Of a DNA stretch of 50,440 bases, positions 34,618-43,868 are shown one piece after another. The stretch lies in assembly GCA_003224055.1 (NCBI GenBank), contig QHYE01000119.1:1-50440 (forward strand), read 5' to 3'. Positions within the stretch are counted from its first letter, which is position 1. Every line of letters begins with the position of its first letter. Both the position numbers and the translations under genes were made by a program. The notes below the pieces were generated by a model. It was not told the origin of the DNA. It ran no database searches and saw only the letters and a program-made list of their open reading frames with translations. This DNA comes from Acidobacteriota bacterium. Lineage in GTDB: Bacteria; Acidobacteriota; Terriglobia; Acidiferrales; UBA7541.

Positions 34618-34635
34618 GAGTGATCAAACCGCGGC

Positions 34636-35913
34636 ATGGAAATCGTTCTCGTCGGATTGAATCACCGGACGGCGCCCGTAGAGGTGCGCGAGAAAGTGTC
34701 CTTCAGCGCCGAGCAGGCGCGCCGCGCGGCGGATGAGCTGCGCTCCCGCGGAATCCTGGAAGAGACGCTGGTGCTCTCGACCTGCAATCGCAGTGAAGTG
34801 TACGGCGTGCCACCGGAGTCTTCACACGAATGCGCCCCGGGGCTGTCTTCCTTTTTGAGCGAGTTCCACGCGGTGCGGCCGGAAGCGCTCAGCGGATCGC
34901 TCTATCATCACTATGACCGGGAAGCTGTGCGGCATCTCTTCCGAGTTTCGGCGGGACTCGACTCGATGCTGCTTGGCGAGGCGGAAATCCTGGGCCAGGT
35001 GCGGGAGGCATACCGCTTTGCGCACGAACAGGGAGCTACCGGCCCGGTGCTGAACCGGATGTTTCAAGGTGCGCTGGAAGTAGGGAAGCGCGTGCGGACG
35101 GAAACGGATTTGGGGACGAGGCCCATGTCCGTGGCGTCCGCGGGAGTGAAGCTGGCGGAGCGGATTTTCGGCAAACTGGAGGAGCGCAGTGCGCTGGTGC
35201 TGGGAGCGGGCGCGATCAGCGAGCAGGTCATAGCGCAACTCCGAGGCCGGGGCATCGCGAATCTTTTCCTGATGAACCGTTCGCGCGACCGCGCGGAAGA
35301 ACTTGCGCGGCAGTACGGAGGGAAGGTGGCCGGGTGGGGAGAGTGGGAGACGGCATTGCGAGCGCCGGACGTGGTGGTGTCATCGGTGGCCACGGAAGAG
35401 CCCATTCTTGGTCTGGAAGTCGTAGAACGAGCGATGGAAGCGCGGAAAAATCGCGCGCTGTTCCTGATGGATCTGGGGATGCCGAGAAACATCGATGCGG
35501 GCGTAGCAAAACTGTACAACGTGTATGTCTACAACATGGATGATCTCAGCGACATCGTGCAGCAAAACCGCCAGGCCCGCGAAAACGAGATTCCCCGCGC
35601 TGAGAATATTGTCGAGGCGCACGTTGGAAAATTTCTCTCGTGGCAGGCGAGTGTCGAGCTAGTGAGCCTTGTGGATGAGCTGCGCGCCAGAGTGCAGGAG
35701 GAGCGCAACGCGTTCGTCAAGGCGCGAATGGATTCGATGGCGCACCTGAGCGAGCCGGACCGGTTGCGAATGGAAGGCTTGATGGATGAGTTGCTGGAGA
35801 AGCTGCTGCTCGAGCCGGCGCGGAAATTGCGGGGGGAGAAGGAGCTTCGCCGGAAAATTCAGAACGTGGAAGCACTGCGCGACTTGTTTCTTTCCAAGCG
35901 GGACAAACCGTGA
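34636..35913 (+). CDS. hemA: glutamyl-tRNA reductase
   Basis: This enzyme reduces glutamyl-tRNA(Glu) to glutamate-1-semialdehyde with NADPH, the first committed step of the C5 heme route. The 425-residue product starts MEIVLVGLNHRTAPVEVREK, and has the catalytic Cys50 in LSTCNRSEVYG. A Rossmann NADPH domain follows (about 170-300, ALVLGAGAISEQVI), then the long spinal helix and dimerisation domain. Its stop overlaps the hemC start by 4 nt. The main control point of the pathway is often this enzyme. Confidence 0.95.
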   Translation: MEIVLVGLNHRTAPVEVREKVSFSAEQARRAADELRSRGILEETLVLSTCNRSEVYGVPPESSHECAPGLSSFLSEFHAVRPEALSGSLYHHYDREAVRHLFRVSAGLDSMLLGEAEILGQVREAYRFAHEQGATGPVLNRMFQGALEVGKRVRTETDLGTRPMSVASAGVKLAERIFGKLEERSALVLGAGAISEQVIAQLRGRGIANLFLMNRSRDRAEELARQYGGKVAGWGEWETALRAPDVVVSSVATEEPILGLEVVERAMEARKNRALFLMDLGMPRNIDAGVAKLYNVYVYNMDDLSDIVQQNRQARENEIPRAENIVEAHVGKFLSWQASVELVSLVDELRARVQEERNAFVKARMDSMAHLSEPDRLRMEGLMDELLEKLLLEPARKLRGEKELRRKIQNVEALRDLFLSKRDKP

Positions 35914-36827
35914 GGATACTGCGAATCGGCACACGCGGCAGCCTGCTGGCCAAATGGCAGGCGGAATCCATTCGCAAGCGGGTGTTTGCGGCGGCGGGGG
36001 TGGAAGCGGAAATTGTTATTATCAAGACCGCGGGCGACAGAATGCAGCAAGCACCGCTTACGCAGATCGGCGGCAAAGGAATTTTCATCAAGGAGTTGGA
36101 AGAGGCGCTGCTGGAGGAATCCATCGACCTGGCGGTGCACAGCGTGAAAGATATTCCCACGGATACGCCTTCGAGGCTGATGTTTCCGGCGGTGTGCCGG
36201 CGGGACGACGTGCGGGATTGCCTGGTTGGCTCGACGCTTGCAAGTCTCCGGCAAGGGGCGCGTGTGGGGACGAGCAGTCTGCGGCGCCAGGCACAAGTTT
36301 TGCATATTCGGCCGGATCTCGATTTTCGTGACCTTCGAGGAAACGTAGATACGCGGTTGCGGAAGGTGGAAAGCGGAGAATATGACGCGATCCTGCTGGC
36401 CAAAGCAGGGTTGGATCGTCTCGGCGTGAGCCAGCGGATTTCGGAAATCCTTTCGCCCGACGTTTGCATGCCGGCAGTGGGTCAAGGTGCCATTGCAGTG
36501 GAATGCCGGCTAAAGGATACGGAGACGGCCGACATTTTGGCACCGCTGGACGACGCGGAAACGCGAACCGCGATCATTGCCGAGCGCGCGCTGTTGGCAG
36601 CGCTGCAAGGCGGATGCCAGGTGCCGCTGGGGGCGTGGGCGCGTATCGAACGCGGCGAGCTGGTGCTCGAAGCATGTGTCAGTTCCGTGGATGGAGTGCA
36701 GTATGTGAAACAGCGTGCCACGGCACCGCCGGACCAGGCGGCAGCGCTCGGGGAACACATGGCGCGACTGCTGATTGAAGCAGGTGCGCAATCCATCCTG
36801 GAAGAAGTGAGCCGGCAGCGTGGCTGA
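35910..36827 (+). CDS. hemC: porphobilinogen deaminase (hydroxymethylbilane synthase)
   Basis: HemC joins four porphobilinogens to the linear tetrapyrrole hydroxymethylbilane. The 305-residue product begins MRILRIGTRGSLLAKWQAES. The catalytic Asp is in HSVKDIPT (Asp81), the substrate-binding arginines are in GTSSLRRQAQ, and the dipyrromethane cofactor is carried by Cys236 in LQGGCQVPLGAW. The start is GTG, overlapping hemA by 4 nt; the end overlaps hemD by 8 nt. Translational coupling is likely. Confidence 0.95.
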   Translation: MRILRIGTRGSLLAKWQAESIRKRVFAAAGVEAEIVIIKTAGDRMQQAPLTQIGGKGIFIKELEEALLEESIDLAVHSVKDIPTDTPSRLMFPAVCRRDDVRDCLVGSTLASLRQGARVGTSSLRRQAQVLHIRPDLDFRDLRGNVDTRLRKVESGEYDAILLAKAGLDRLGVSQRISEILSPDVCMPAVGQGAIAVECRLKDTETADILAPLDDAETRTAIIAERALLAALQGGCQVPLGAWARIERGELVLEACVSSVDGVQYVKQRATAPPDQAAALGEHMARLLIEAGAQSILEEVSRQRG

Positions 36828-37614
36828 AATCGCACGATCTTCTCTGGCCGGGAAGCGGATTGTCATCACACGGGCCGCGCCGCAAAGCGAAGCGCTTGCC
36901 AAGGTACTCGCGGAACTAGGCGCGATTCCGGTAGTCCTTCCGCTGGTGGAATTCGGCGAACCCGAGGATTTTGGTTCGCTTGATGCCGCGATCGCAAATT
37001 TGGAACGATTTGACTGGATCATTTTTACGAGCGGTCAGGCAGTGCGGGCGTTTGTGGCGCGCAGCATGGATCTTGGGGCTTCGCTGCATCCTGCGGGGAG
37101 CAAGTTACGAATTGCAGCAGTGGGCCCAGTGAGCGCGGAAGCAGTCCGGCAAACGGGGCTACTCGTGGAATACGTCGCCAGGACGCACAGCGGCGTTGGG
37201 TTGGCGAACGAATTGGGAGAACGGTTGCGAGGCTGCAGAGTGCTCCTGCCACGGAGTGATCGGGCCAATCCGGATTTGCCCGCAGCGCTGAAGACGCACG
37301 GCGCGCAGGTCACGGAAGCGGTTGCGTATCGAACGCTGCAGCCGGGCGAAGTGGACCGGCAGAAATTAGGCAGAATCTCCACAGGCGAAGCGGATGCGGT
37401 CCTATTTTTCAGTCCTTCGGCGGTTCAGAGTTTTGCGGAGTTAGTGGGCGCAGAACATTTTTTTGGATTGCAGAACGGCTTGGCGATCACGGCTGTTGGA
37501 CCTGTAACGGCCGAAGCTTTGCGTAAATCCAAGGTTGAACGCATAGTTGTGGCGGCAGACACGACGAGCGAGGCTGTAGTGCAAGCATTGGAGAACCATT
37601 TTGCGATGCGGTAA
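36820..37614 (+). CDS. hemD: uroporphyrinogen III synthase
   Basis: HemD closes hydroxymethylbilane with inversion of ring D. The sequence is the least conserved of the pathway, but the two-domain alternating alpha/beta layout is visible: [20 protein letters not shown] (7-26) and the later [16 protein letters not shown] and [15 protein letters not shown]. The 264-residue length is typical. The GTG start overlaps hemC, and hemB follows after 28 nt. The position in the operon strengthens the call. Confidence 0.9.
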   Translation: MAEIARSSLAGKRIVITRAAPQSEALAKVLAELGAIPVVLPLVEFGEPEDFGSLDAAIANLERFDWIIFTSGQAVRAFVARSMDLGASLHPAGSKLRIAAVGPVSAEAVRQTGLLVEYVARTHSGVGLANELGERLRGCRVLLPRSDRANPDLPAALKTHGAQVTEAVAYRTLQPGEVDRQKLGRISTGEADAVLFFSPSAVQSFAELVGAEHFFGLQNGLAITAVGPVTAEALRKSKVERIVVAADTTSEAVVQALENHFAMR

Positions 37615-37642
37615 GGTCGCACCCTGCAGGAGCGAACCGAGG

Positions 37643-38617
37643 ATGAGCTATCCCACACACCGGCCGCGACGTCTGCGCCGCAACGTAGCGCTGCGGAGTC
37701 TGGTCCGCGAAACGCGCTTGACTACGGCCAGTCTCATTTACCCAATGTTTGTTTGTCCAGGAACGAAGGTGCGGCAAGAAGTCAGCTCGATGCCGGGGGT
37801 TTATCAGCAGTCGGTCGATCAGATTATGGAAGAGGCCCGCGAGGTGGAATCTCTGGGGATTTCCGGAATTATTCTATTCGGATTGCCGGAAAACAAAGAT
37901 CCACGAGGATTGAGTTCGCTCCACGCGCAAGGAGTGGTCCAGCGGGCCATCGAGGCAATTCGCAAGGCCAAGTTGAAACTGCTGGTCATTACGGATGTCT
38001 GCTTATGCGAATACACGGACCATGGGCACTGCGGCATCGTGGAAGATGGAGAAGTCGCGAACGATGCGACGCTGGAGATTCTTGCGCAGCAAGCGTTTTC
38101 ACACGCGCGAGCAGGGGCGGATATCGTTGCGCCCTCAGACATGATGGATGGCCGCGTGGCGGCGATCCGCAAGATGCTCGATGCAAACAAATTTGAAAAC
38201 ATCGCGATTCTCTCGTACGCGGCGAAGTATTGCTCCGGTTTCTACGGACCCTTCCGGGAGGCGGCGCAATCTGCTCCGCAGTTTGGCGATCGGCGCAGCT
38301 ACCAGATGGATCCGGCCAACGCACGCGAAGCTTTGAAGGAAGTGAAACTGGATCTGGAAGAAGGCGCGGACATGGTGATGGTGAAACCGGCGCTAGCCTA
38401 TCTGGATGTGATTCGCAGGGTGCGCGATCAATTCGATGTTCCGGTGGCTGCATACAATGTGAGCGGAGAATACTCCATGGTGAAAGCCGCTGCGCAAAAC
38501 GGCTGGCTGGATGAGAAGCGCGTGGTGCTGGAAATACTTACCGGAATTCAGCGCGCGGGAGCGGATATCCTGCTGACGTACCACGCCAAGGACGTCGCTC
38601 GCTGGCTGAAGCCGTGA
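37643..38617 (+). CDS. hemB: delta-aminolevulinic acid dehydratase (porphobilinogen synthase)
   Basis: HemB condenses two aminolevulinates to porphobilinogen. The 324-residue product has the Zn cysteines in [14 protein letters not shown] (Cys120, Cys122, Cys130), so it is a zinc enzyme rather than the Mg-only type. The two active-site lysines are Lys195 in [14 protein letters not shown] and Lys248 in MVMVKPA. ATG 37643 is preferred over the longer in-frame start at 37601, which would overlap hemD; AGGAG lies 10 nt upstream. Confidence 0.95.
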   Translation: MSYPTHRPRRLRRNVALRSLVRETRLTTASLIYPMFVCPGTKVRQEVSSMPGVYQQSVDQIMEEAREVESLGISGIILFGLPENKDPRGLSSLHAQGVVQRAIEAIRKAKLKLLVITDVCLCEYTDHGHCGIVEDGEVANDATLEILAQQAFSHARAGADIVAPSDMMDGRVAAIRKMLDANKFENIAILSYAAKYCSGFYGPFREAAQSAPQFGDRRSYQMDPANAREALKEVKLDLEEGADMVMVKPALAYLDVIRRVRDQFDVPVAAYNVSGEYSMVKAAAQNGWLDEKRVVLEILTGIQRAGADILLTYHAKDVARWLKP

Positions 38618-38636
38618 TCGTTGGATCGGGAAAAGC

Positions 38637-39965
38637 ATGAGTGCAACGCAAGCCAAGTTGAAGCGCGAGCGCAAGCGTTCGCGGGAGATTTTTGAGCGCG
38701 CCGAAAAAGTGCTGGTCGGTGGGGTGAACAGTCCTGTGCGGGCGTTCCGCGCGGTTGGCGGGGAGCCGCTGATCATTGAGCGGGGAAACGGGGCGAATCT
38801 CTACGACGCGGACGGGAACGAGCTGCTGGATTACGTGTGCTCCTGGGGAGCGATGATCCTGGGGCACGCAAACCCGGCCATCAGCGAAGCGATCGCGGAG
38901 CAGGCGCGGCGAGGCACGAGTTTCGGCGTGACGACGGAATTGGAATTGGAACTTGCCGAGCTGATTATTAAGGCAATTCCGTTCATCGAGAAAATACGAT
39001 TCGTCTCGAGCGGGACGGAAGCGACCATGAGCGCGGTGCGGCTCGCGCGCGGCGTCACCAAGCGCGACTTCATTTTGAAATTCGAAGGCTGCTACCACGG
39101 CCATGCGGACAGTTTCCTATCGCAGGCCGGTTCGGGATTAGCCACTCTTGGAATCGCCGAGTGCCCGGGCGTGCCGCAGGCACTCGCGGCTTTGACATTG
39201 AATGTGCCCTACAACGATCTAGGCGGCGTCGAGAATGCCTTCGCTCAGCACAAGGGCAAAGTTGCCGCCGTCATCGTCGAGCCTATCGCTGCAAATATGG
39301 GCGTCGTTCCTCCGGCGACGGATTTTCTGAAGGGATTGCGCGAGATTACGCGCCGCAACGGCTCGCTCCTGATCGTCGATGAAGTGATTACGGGCTTCCG
39401 GCTGCACAATGGCTCCGTCCAGGATCTGCTGGGGATTGAAGCGGACCTCACGACGCTGGGTAAAATTATCGGCGGAGGAGTGCCGGTGGCCGCCTATGGC
39501 GGACGCGCCGAGCTGATGGACAACGTCGCTCCCCTTGGACCCGTGTATCAGGCTGGAACTCTCGCAGGGAATCCGTTGGCGATGCGAGCAGGCATTGCGG
39601 CGCTCGAACAACTGAGCAAACCTGATCTATATGACGAAATGACTCAGTTGGCGCGGCGGCTGGTGTTTGGACTTCGCTCGGAACTGGCGGACGCCGGGAT
39701 TGCTGCTCAAGTCAATGCGATCGGATCGCTCGCCACGATCTTCTTTACTGCGGGGCCCGTCAGGAACTACACGGATGCCAAGCGCTCGGATACGAAGCGC
39801 TGCGCCCGATTTTTCCGCGAAATGCTGGATCGAGGCATCTTCCTGGCGCCGTCGCAATTCGAGGCTACTTTTATCTCCGCGGCTCACACTTCCGCGGATA
39901 TCGACCGCACGCTGGCCGCAGCACACGAATCGCTGCAAGCCATTTCAGCTGATTCTGCGGTTTGA
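38637..39965 (+). CDS. hemL: glutamate-1-semialdehyde 2,1-aminomutase
   Basis: HemL moves the amino group of glutamate-1-semialdehyde to make 5-aminolevulinate. It is a PLP enzyme of the class III aminotransferase fold. The 442-residue product has GGVNSPVRAF near the N-terminus, SSGTEATMSAVRLAR, VDEVITGFR and the PLP-binding Lys276 in LTTLGKIIGGGVPVAAYGG. It ends the plus-strand hem operon, 19 nt after hemB. With HemA it completes the C5 route. Confidence 0.95.
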   Translation: MSATQAKLKRERKRSREIFERAEKVLVGGVNSPVRAFRAVGGEPLIIERGNGANLYDADGNELLDYVCSWGAMILGHANPAISEAIAEQARRGTSFGVTTELELELAELIIKAIPFIEKIRFVSSGTEATMSAVRLARGVTKRDFILKFEGCYHGHADSFLSQAGSGLATLGIAECPGVPQALAALTLNVPYNDLGGVENAFAQHKGKVAAVIVEPIAANMGVVPPATDFLKGLREITRRNGSLLIVDEVITGFRLHNGSVQDLLGIEADLTTLGKIIGGGVPVAAYGGRAELMDNVAPLGPVYQAGTLAGNPLAMRAGIAALEQLSKPDLYDEMTQLARRLVFGLRSELADAGIAAQVNAIGSLATIFFTAGPVRNYTDAKRSDTKRCARFFREMLDRGIFLAPSQFEATFISAAHTSADIDRTLAAAHESLQAISADSAV

Positions 39966-39988
39966 TCTGACGGAAGGAGAGTAGAGGA

Positions 39989-40528
39989 ATGAGCGAGGGT
40001 ATCGAACTTCCGGAGGTTCATCACGGTGGGGAGGAAGGGCCGCTGATCCTACCCGTGTCAATCACGATTTCTATCATGGCGGTCCTTGTGGCGTCAGTTG
40101 CCTTGTTAGGCCATCGCACGCATACGGAAGAGTTACTCCGTCAGAGTCAGGCCTCCGACCGGTGGGCGCAATATCAAGCCAAGAGCGTGCGGCTGCACGA
40201 GACGCAGGGATTCTTCGATGTAGTGAATATCGTCGCGTCGCTGGATAAGGAAAGAGGCGCTGCGCTGCGCGAAAAGTATGCTAAGGAAGTCGACCACTAC
40301 CAGAGCGACAAGGAAGATATCAGCAAAGAAGCGAAAGACCTGGAAGCCGAGCGCGATCTGGCTGGGCGCAAGGCGGACCGTTTTGACGGGGGCGAAGCCT
40401 TCCTGGAGATCGGCTTGGTGATCTGCTCCATCACGCTTCTGACGAAACGCAGGCTATTCTGGTTTGGCGGCATGCTCGTCGGCGCTCTCGGTGTTGCCCT
40501 TGCGCTGACGGGTTTCTTCCTGCATTGA
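39989..40528 (+). CDS. DUF4337 membrane protein
   Basis: The 179-residue protein has an N-terminal membrane helix (about 19-42), a charged coiled-coil-like central part (HTEELLRQSQASDRWAQYQA to about 125) and two C-terminal hydrophobic helices (about 135-178). This is the DUF4337 layout; function unknown. AGGAG lies before the ATG at 39989. It follows hemL by 23 nt and could be read through from the hem operon. It is convergent with the DUF421 gene (1 nt between stops). Confidence 0.82.
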   Translation: MSEGIELPEVHHGGEEGPLILPVSITISIMAVLVASVALLGHRTHTEELLRQSQASDRWAQYQAKSVRLHETQGFFDVVNIVASLDKERGAALREKYAKEVDHYQSDKEDISKEAKDLEAERDLAGRKADRFDGGEAFLEIGLVICSITLLTKRRLFWFGGMLVGALGVALALTGFFLH

Positions 40529-40529
40529 G

Positions 40530-41117
40530 CTAAGCACGAGCAGGAGGTTGAGATTCCCGGAGCGTCGCAATTTCCTTCGTCAGAAGATCCAACCGATCGA
40601 GAAGTTCCTTGTGGCGCACGTCTTCCGTGCCCGGCTTTTTCCCGACAAACGTGAGCGTGCCGCCGGGCTCGAGAATGCACTGGTTGACTTCTGAGAGCGA
40701 TTCGAATCCCTGCTTCCTCGCCGCGGCTTCGAGCTGTGGGAGGGTAATGAACTCGCTCTTCAGATGCTGAGTGCGCACCTTACCATTCTCGATCAAAGAC
40801 TCAGCCTTGCCTTCAACAAGCTGGTCAAGTTTCTTATGGCCATACAGGAAACGAACAACCAGGTAGTTCGTGACGAGCAGGGAAATTGCTCCGACGATTC
40901 CTCCAAGCACACTGTTGTCTTCTCCGATGATGGCGTTCTGTACGGTATTCGATAGTGTCAGCAGGACAACCAGGTCAAAGGGGTTGAGCTGAACCAGCTC
41001 GCGCTTCCCGAAAAGCCTCAAGCTCACCACCAAAAACGCATAGACGAAGATCGGCCGAAGGATTTTCTCCAAGAAGGGAAGTCCCATGACAAACATGTCT
41101 CTCCAGATGTCGTGCAT
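40530..41117 (-). CDS. DUF421 (YetF-like) membrane protein
   Basis: The 195-residue protein has three N-terminal membrane helices and the DUF421 signature RLFGKRELVQLNPFDLVVLL, then a small cytoplasmic alpha/beta domain (about 85-150, KAESLIENGKVRTQHLKSEF). A short C-terminal helical tail follows. YetF-type proteins are linked to envelope and spore physiology in Bacillus, but the molecular role is unknown. ATG 41117 is chosen because a near-perfect AGGAGGTGA lies just upstream; the longer frame to 41183 is rejected. Confidence 0.85.
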   Translation of the reverse strand: MHDIWRDMFVMGLPFLEKILRPIFVYAFLVVSLRLFGKRELVQLNPFDLVVLLTLSNTVQNAIIGEDNSVLGGIVGAISLLVTNYLVVRFLYGHKKLDQLVEGKAESLIENGKVRTQHLKSEFITLPQLEAAARKQGFESLSEVNQCILEPGGTLTFVGKKPGTEDVRHKELLDRLDLLTKEIATLRESQPPARA

Positions 41118-41426
41118 TGCAGAATCACCTCCTGATTTTTCCGCGTGTGCTGCCGTTATCCTAGGACCGGAGCAGCGCAGCACGGGGCAATTGAACTAAA
41201 TGGTACCCGATACGAAGGACATTCCTGTCCCTTCGTACAGTCATCGTTTCGCGGCACAACTGAAGGCAGCCGCTCCCAATCCAGCAAGCCTTTCGTATCA
41301 TTGAAACATTAGCTTTCCCTCAGTTCCAAGGGCTCGACGTAGAACGATCCTGTTCGGCGGAGGACGCAGGTCTCACCTTGCCCGCGGTGCTCGAAGCCGC
41401 AGGCCGGTTTTGCGAGCGACGACTAT
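41118..41426. other. divergent intergenic region, DUF421 / hybrid kinase
   Basis: These 309 nt contain the strong ribosome site of the DUF421 gene at the left end and the inverted repeat at 41211-41237. No gene is visible. It should hold promoters for both flanks. Confidence 0.5.
41211..41237. repeat. inverted repeat, candidate operator
   Basis: TACGAAGGACA (41211-41221) and TGTCCCTTCGTA (41226-41237) are complementary apart from one bulged base, with a 4-nt spacer. The site lies between divergent genes and has no adjacent T-run, so an operator or regulatory hairpin is as likely as a terminator. Confidence 0.4.
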
Positions 41427-43829
41427 ATGGCACATCGAGTATCTTTCCTGTCAGGCGCGCCCGTCGGTCCGGAGCAACTTCCCGCGCTGCTAGATTCTAT
41501 TCATGAGCTCATCACAATTTTAAGCTCGGACGGGCTGATCCAATTCGCAAGCCCGGGATTTACCCGCATTCTGGGACACCGAACCGAAGACCTTGTTGGA
41601 AGACCGTTCACTTCCTTGACTCACGCGAACGATACCGCTGGTGCCGGCCAGTGTGTCCGGGAAATTGCCGTTAGCGGAGGTGGGGCGTTCAGTTTTCGTT
41701 GCCGGCTGCAGAGCAAGGATGGCAGCTGGCGCTGGTTCGACACTTCAGCGACAGATCACACAAGCAATCCCGTCATTGAGGGGATCATTCTCAGCTGCCG
41801 GGACGTGACCGATCTGCAACGCATGGAAGCCGAGCGCCAAGTCATCTCCGAAGTTGTGCATGCCCTCAACGAAACGGCAAACCTGGACGAGTTGCTCGCC
41901 GGCATCCACAAAGCGCTGAAAAAGGTTTTGTACGCGGAGAATTGTTTTGTCGCGCTTCACAATCCCGAGACGGATACGTTTTCGTTTCCGTTTTTTGCGG
42001 ATCAAGTGGACGTTGCGCCTCCCCCGCAGAAAGTAGGCCGCAGTTGCACAGCTTTCGTTTTCCGTACGGGTTCGGCGATGTTGATTCCGCAAAGCGAGTT
42101 TGACCGGCTTGCGGCGCAAGGAAAAGTCGAGCTCGTCGGCTCACCGTCCCCCGCATGGCTTGGCGTCCCGCTCAAGACGCCGAAGGCCACGATCGGCGTG
42201 CTCGTGGTTCAGCACTACGAAAACGAAAACGCATACGACACCCGGGATATGGAATTCCTGAGTTCGGTTGGCGGGCATATCGCTCTTGCAATCGAACGCC
42301 GCCGTGCCGAGGACGCTCTCCGCAAAAATGAAGAAATGTTTCGCCTGCTGTTCAGCAATAATCCGCTTCCTACGTGGGTGCTCGACCGAGAGACGCTGCG
42401 CTTTTTGGAAGTGAACGACGCTGCCGTACAGCAGTACGGGTATTCACGCGATGAATTCAGGAACATGAGTCTCCTCGACGTGGACCAGGGGGAAGAAAAG
42501 GAAAAGCGGATCGAACATTTCCGGCAGTGGGGCGGAGGCGGGCGCTATCACGGTAATTGGAAGCACCGGAAGAAGGACGGTAAAATCCTCGAGGTCGAGA
42601 GCGTTTCCCACGAATTGAACTACGCGGGGCAGCGCGTACGCCTGGTCGTGGCGCAGGACATAAGTGCGCGGCATCTGCTCGAACAGCAATTTCGCCAGGC
42701 ACAAAAAATGGAAGCGGTCGGCCGTTTGGCCGGTGGAGTGGCGCACGATTTCAATAATCTCCTCATGGTGATTAAGGGGCACACCGAGCTGCTGCGCAAT
42801 GCGATATCGCCCACGGATCAGTTTTCGAAGAAAATCGAGCAAATCGAGCGCGCTGCCGATCGTGCCACCTCTCTGACCCGCCAGCTTCTCGCGTTCAGCC
42901 GCATGCAAGTCCTGCAGCCGCGCGTAATGAATCTCAACGAAGTTGTGGAGGACATGGGCCGTCTGCTTCCTCGCTTGATCGGTGAAGACATCGACCTTGA
43001 GATCCGTACAGCCAAAAACCTCGGTGCCATCAAAGCCGACGCCAGCCAGATGGAACAAGTCATCATGAATTTGGTCGTGAATGCCCGCGATGCGATGCCA
43101 AACGGCGGCCGGCTTCTGATCGAGACTTCGAACGAAGACCTGGACAGTGCCTACAACGCCGTGCATCCGGTTGTCCGGCAAGGAAGTTACATTCTTCTCG
43201 CGGTTTCCGACAACGGCACGGGAATGGATGCAGAGACACAAGCGCACATTTTTGAGCCTTTCTTCACCACGAAACCGCAGGGGAAAGGCACCGGCCTCGG
43301 CTTGGCCACGGTTTATGGCGTCGTTAAGCAGAGCGGCGGATTTGTCTGGGTCTACAGCGAATTGGGCAAGGGGACCTCGTTCAAGATTTATCTGCCACGC
43401 GTGGACCAGCCAGTGGTCAAAAGCGGATTAACCCAGTTTGTTTCGGATGTTCCGCGAGGGACGGAAACCATCTTGCTTGCCGAGGATGAACAGGACGTCC
43501 GTGAAGTTGCGAAGGAATTTCTGGAATCGGGCGGCTACACCGTCATTGAGGCGCGCGACGGCGCGGAAGCGCTCCAGCTCGAAGAAACGCATGAAGGCGC
43601 GATCGGGCTACTCATCACGGACATGGTCATGCCCGGCATGAACGGCCAGGAATTGGCGGGACGCCTGCAGCAGAAACGCGCGGGACTGCAGACGCTATAC
43701 ATGTCCGGCTATAGCGAACGCGCCGCCGCAGAATCGGCTCAGGGGGATTCTTCCATCCGCTTGCTGACAAAGCCCTTCAGCCGTTCCGCGCTGCTCCGCA
43801 CTGTGTACGAAATTCTGAATCCGGCCTGA
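41427..43829 (+). CDS. PAS-GAF-PAS hybrid sensor histidine kinase with receiver
   Basis: The 800-residue cytoplasmic protein is ordered PAS (about 18-130), GAF (about 145-295), PAS (about 300-415), HisKA (about 425-495, His440 in GGVAHDFNNLL), HATPase_c (about 535-660, N-box MNLVVNARDAMPNG, G1 VSDNGTGM, G2 KGTGLGLATVYG) and a C-terminal receiver (about 680-800, Asp732 in LITDMVMPG, Lys782 in TKPF). No transmembrane helix. The attached receiver implies phosphate transfer within the protein or a relay to an unlinked partner. No separate response regulator is adjacent. ATG 41427 lacks a strong ribosome site but starts the domain order well. Confidence 0.9.
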   Translation: MAHRVSFLSGAPVGPEQLPALLDSIHELITILSSDGLIQFASPGFTRILGHRTEDLVGRPFTSLTHANDTAGAGQCVREIAVSGGGAFSFRCRLQSKDGSWRWFDTSATDHTSNPVIEGIILSCRDVTDLQRMEAERQVISEVVHALNETANLDELLAGIHKALKKVLYAENCFVALHNPETDTFSFPFFADQVDVAPPPQKVGRSCTAFVFRTGSAMLIPQSEFDRLAAQGKVELVGSPSPAWLGVPLKTPKATIGVLVVQHYENENAYDTRDMEFLSSVGGHIALAIERRRAEDALRKNEEMFRLLFSNNPLPTWVLDRETLRFLEVNDAAVQQYGYSRDEFRNMSLLDVDQGEEKEKRIEHFRQWGGGGRYHGNWKHRKKDGKILEVESVSHELNYAGQRVRLVVAQDISARHLLEQQFRQAQKMEAVGRLAGGVAHDFNNLLMVIKGHTELLRNAISPTDQFSKKIEQIERAADRATSLTRQLLAFSRMQVLQPRVMNLNEVVEDMGRLLPRLIGEDIDLEIRTAKNLGAIKADASQMEQVIMNLVVNARDAMPNGGRLLIETSNEDLDSAYNAVHPVVRQGSYILLAVSDNGTGMDAETQAHIFEPFFTTKPQGKGTGLGLATVYGVVKQSGGFVWVYSELGKGTSFKIYLPRVDQPVVKSGLTQFVSDVPRGTETILLAEDEQDVREVAKEFLESGGYTVIEARDGAEALQLEETHEGAIGLLITDMVMPGMNGQELAGRLQQKRAGLQTLYMSGYSERAAAESAQGDSSIRLLTKPFSRSALLRTVYEILNPA

Positions 43830-43868
43830 ACGATTCCCCTGGACTTGGCGTGCAATTCTTTCGATTTC

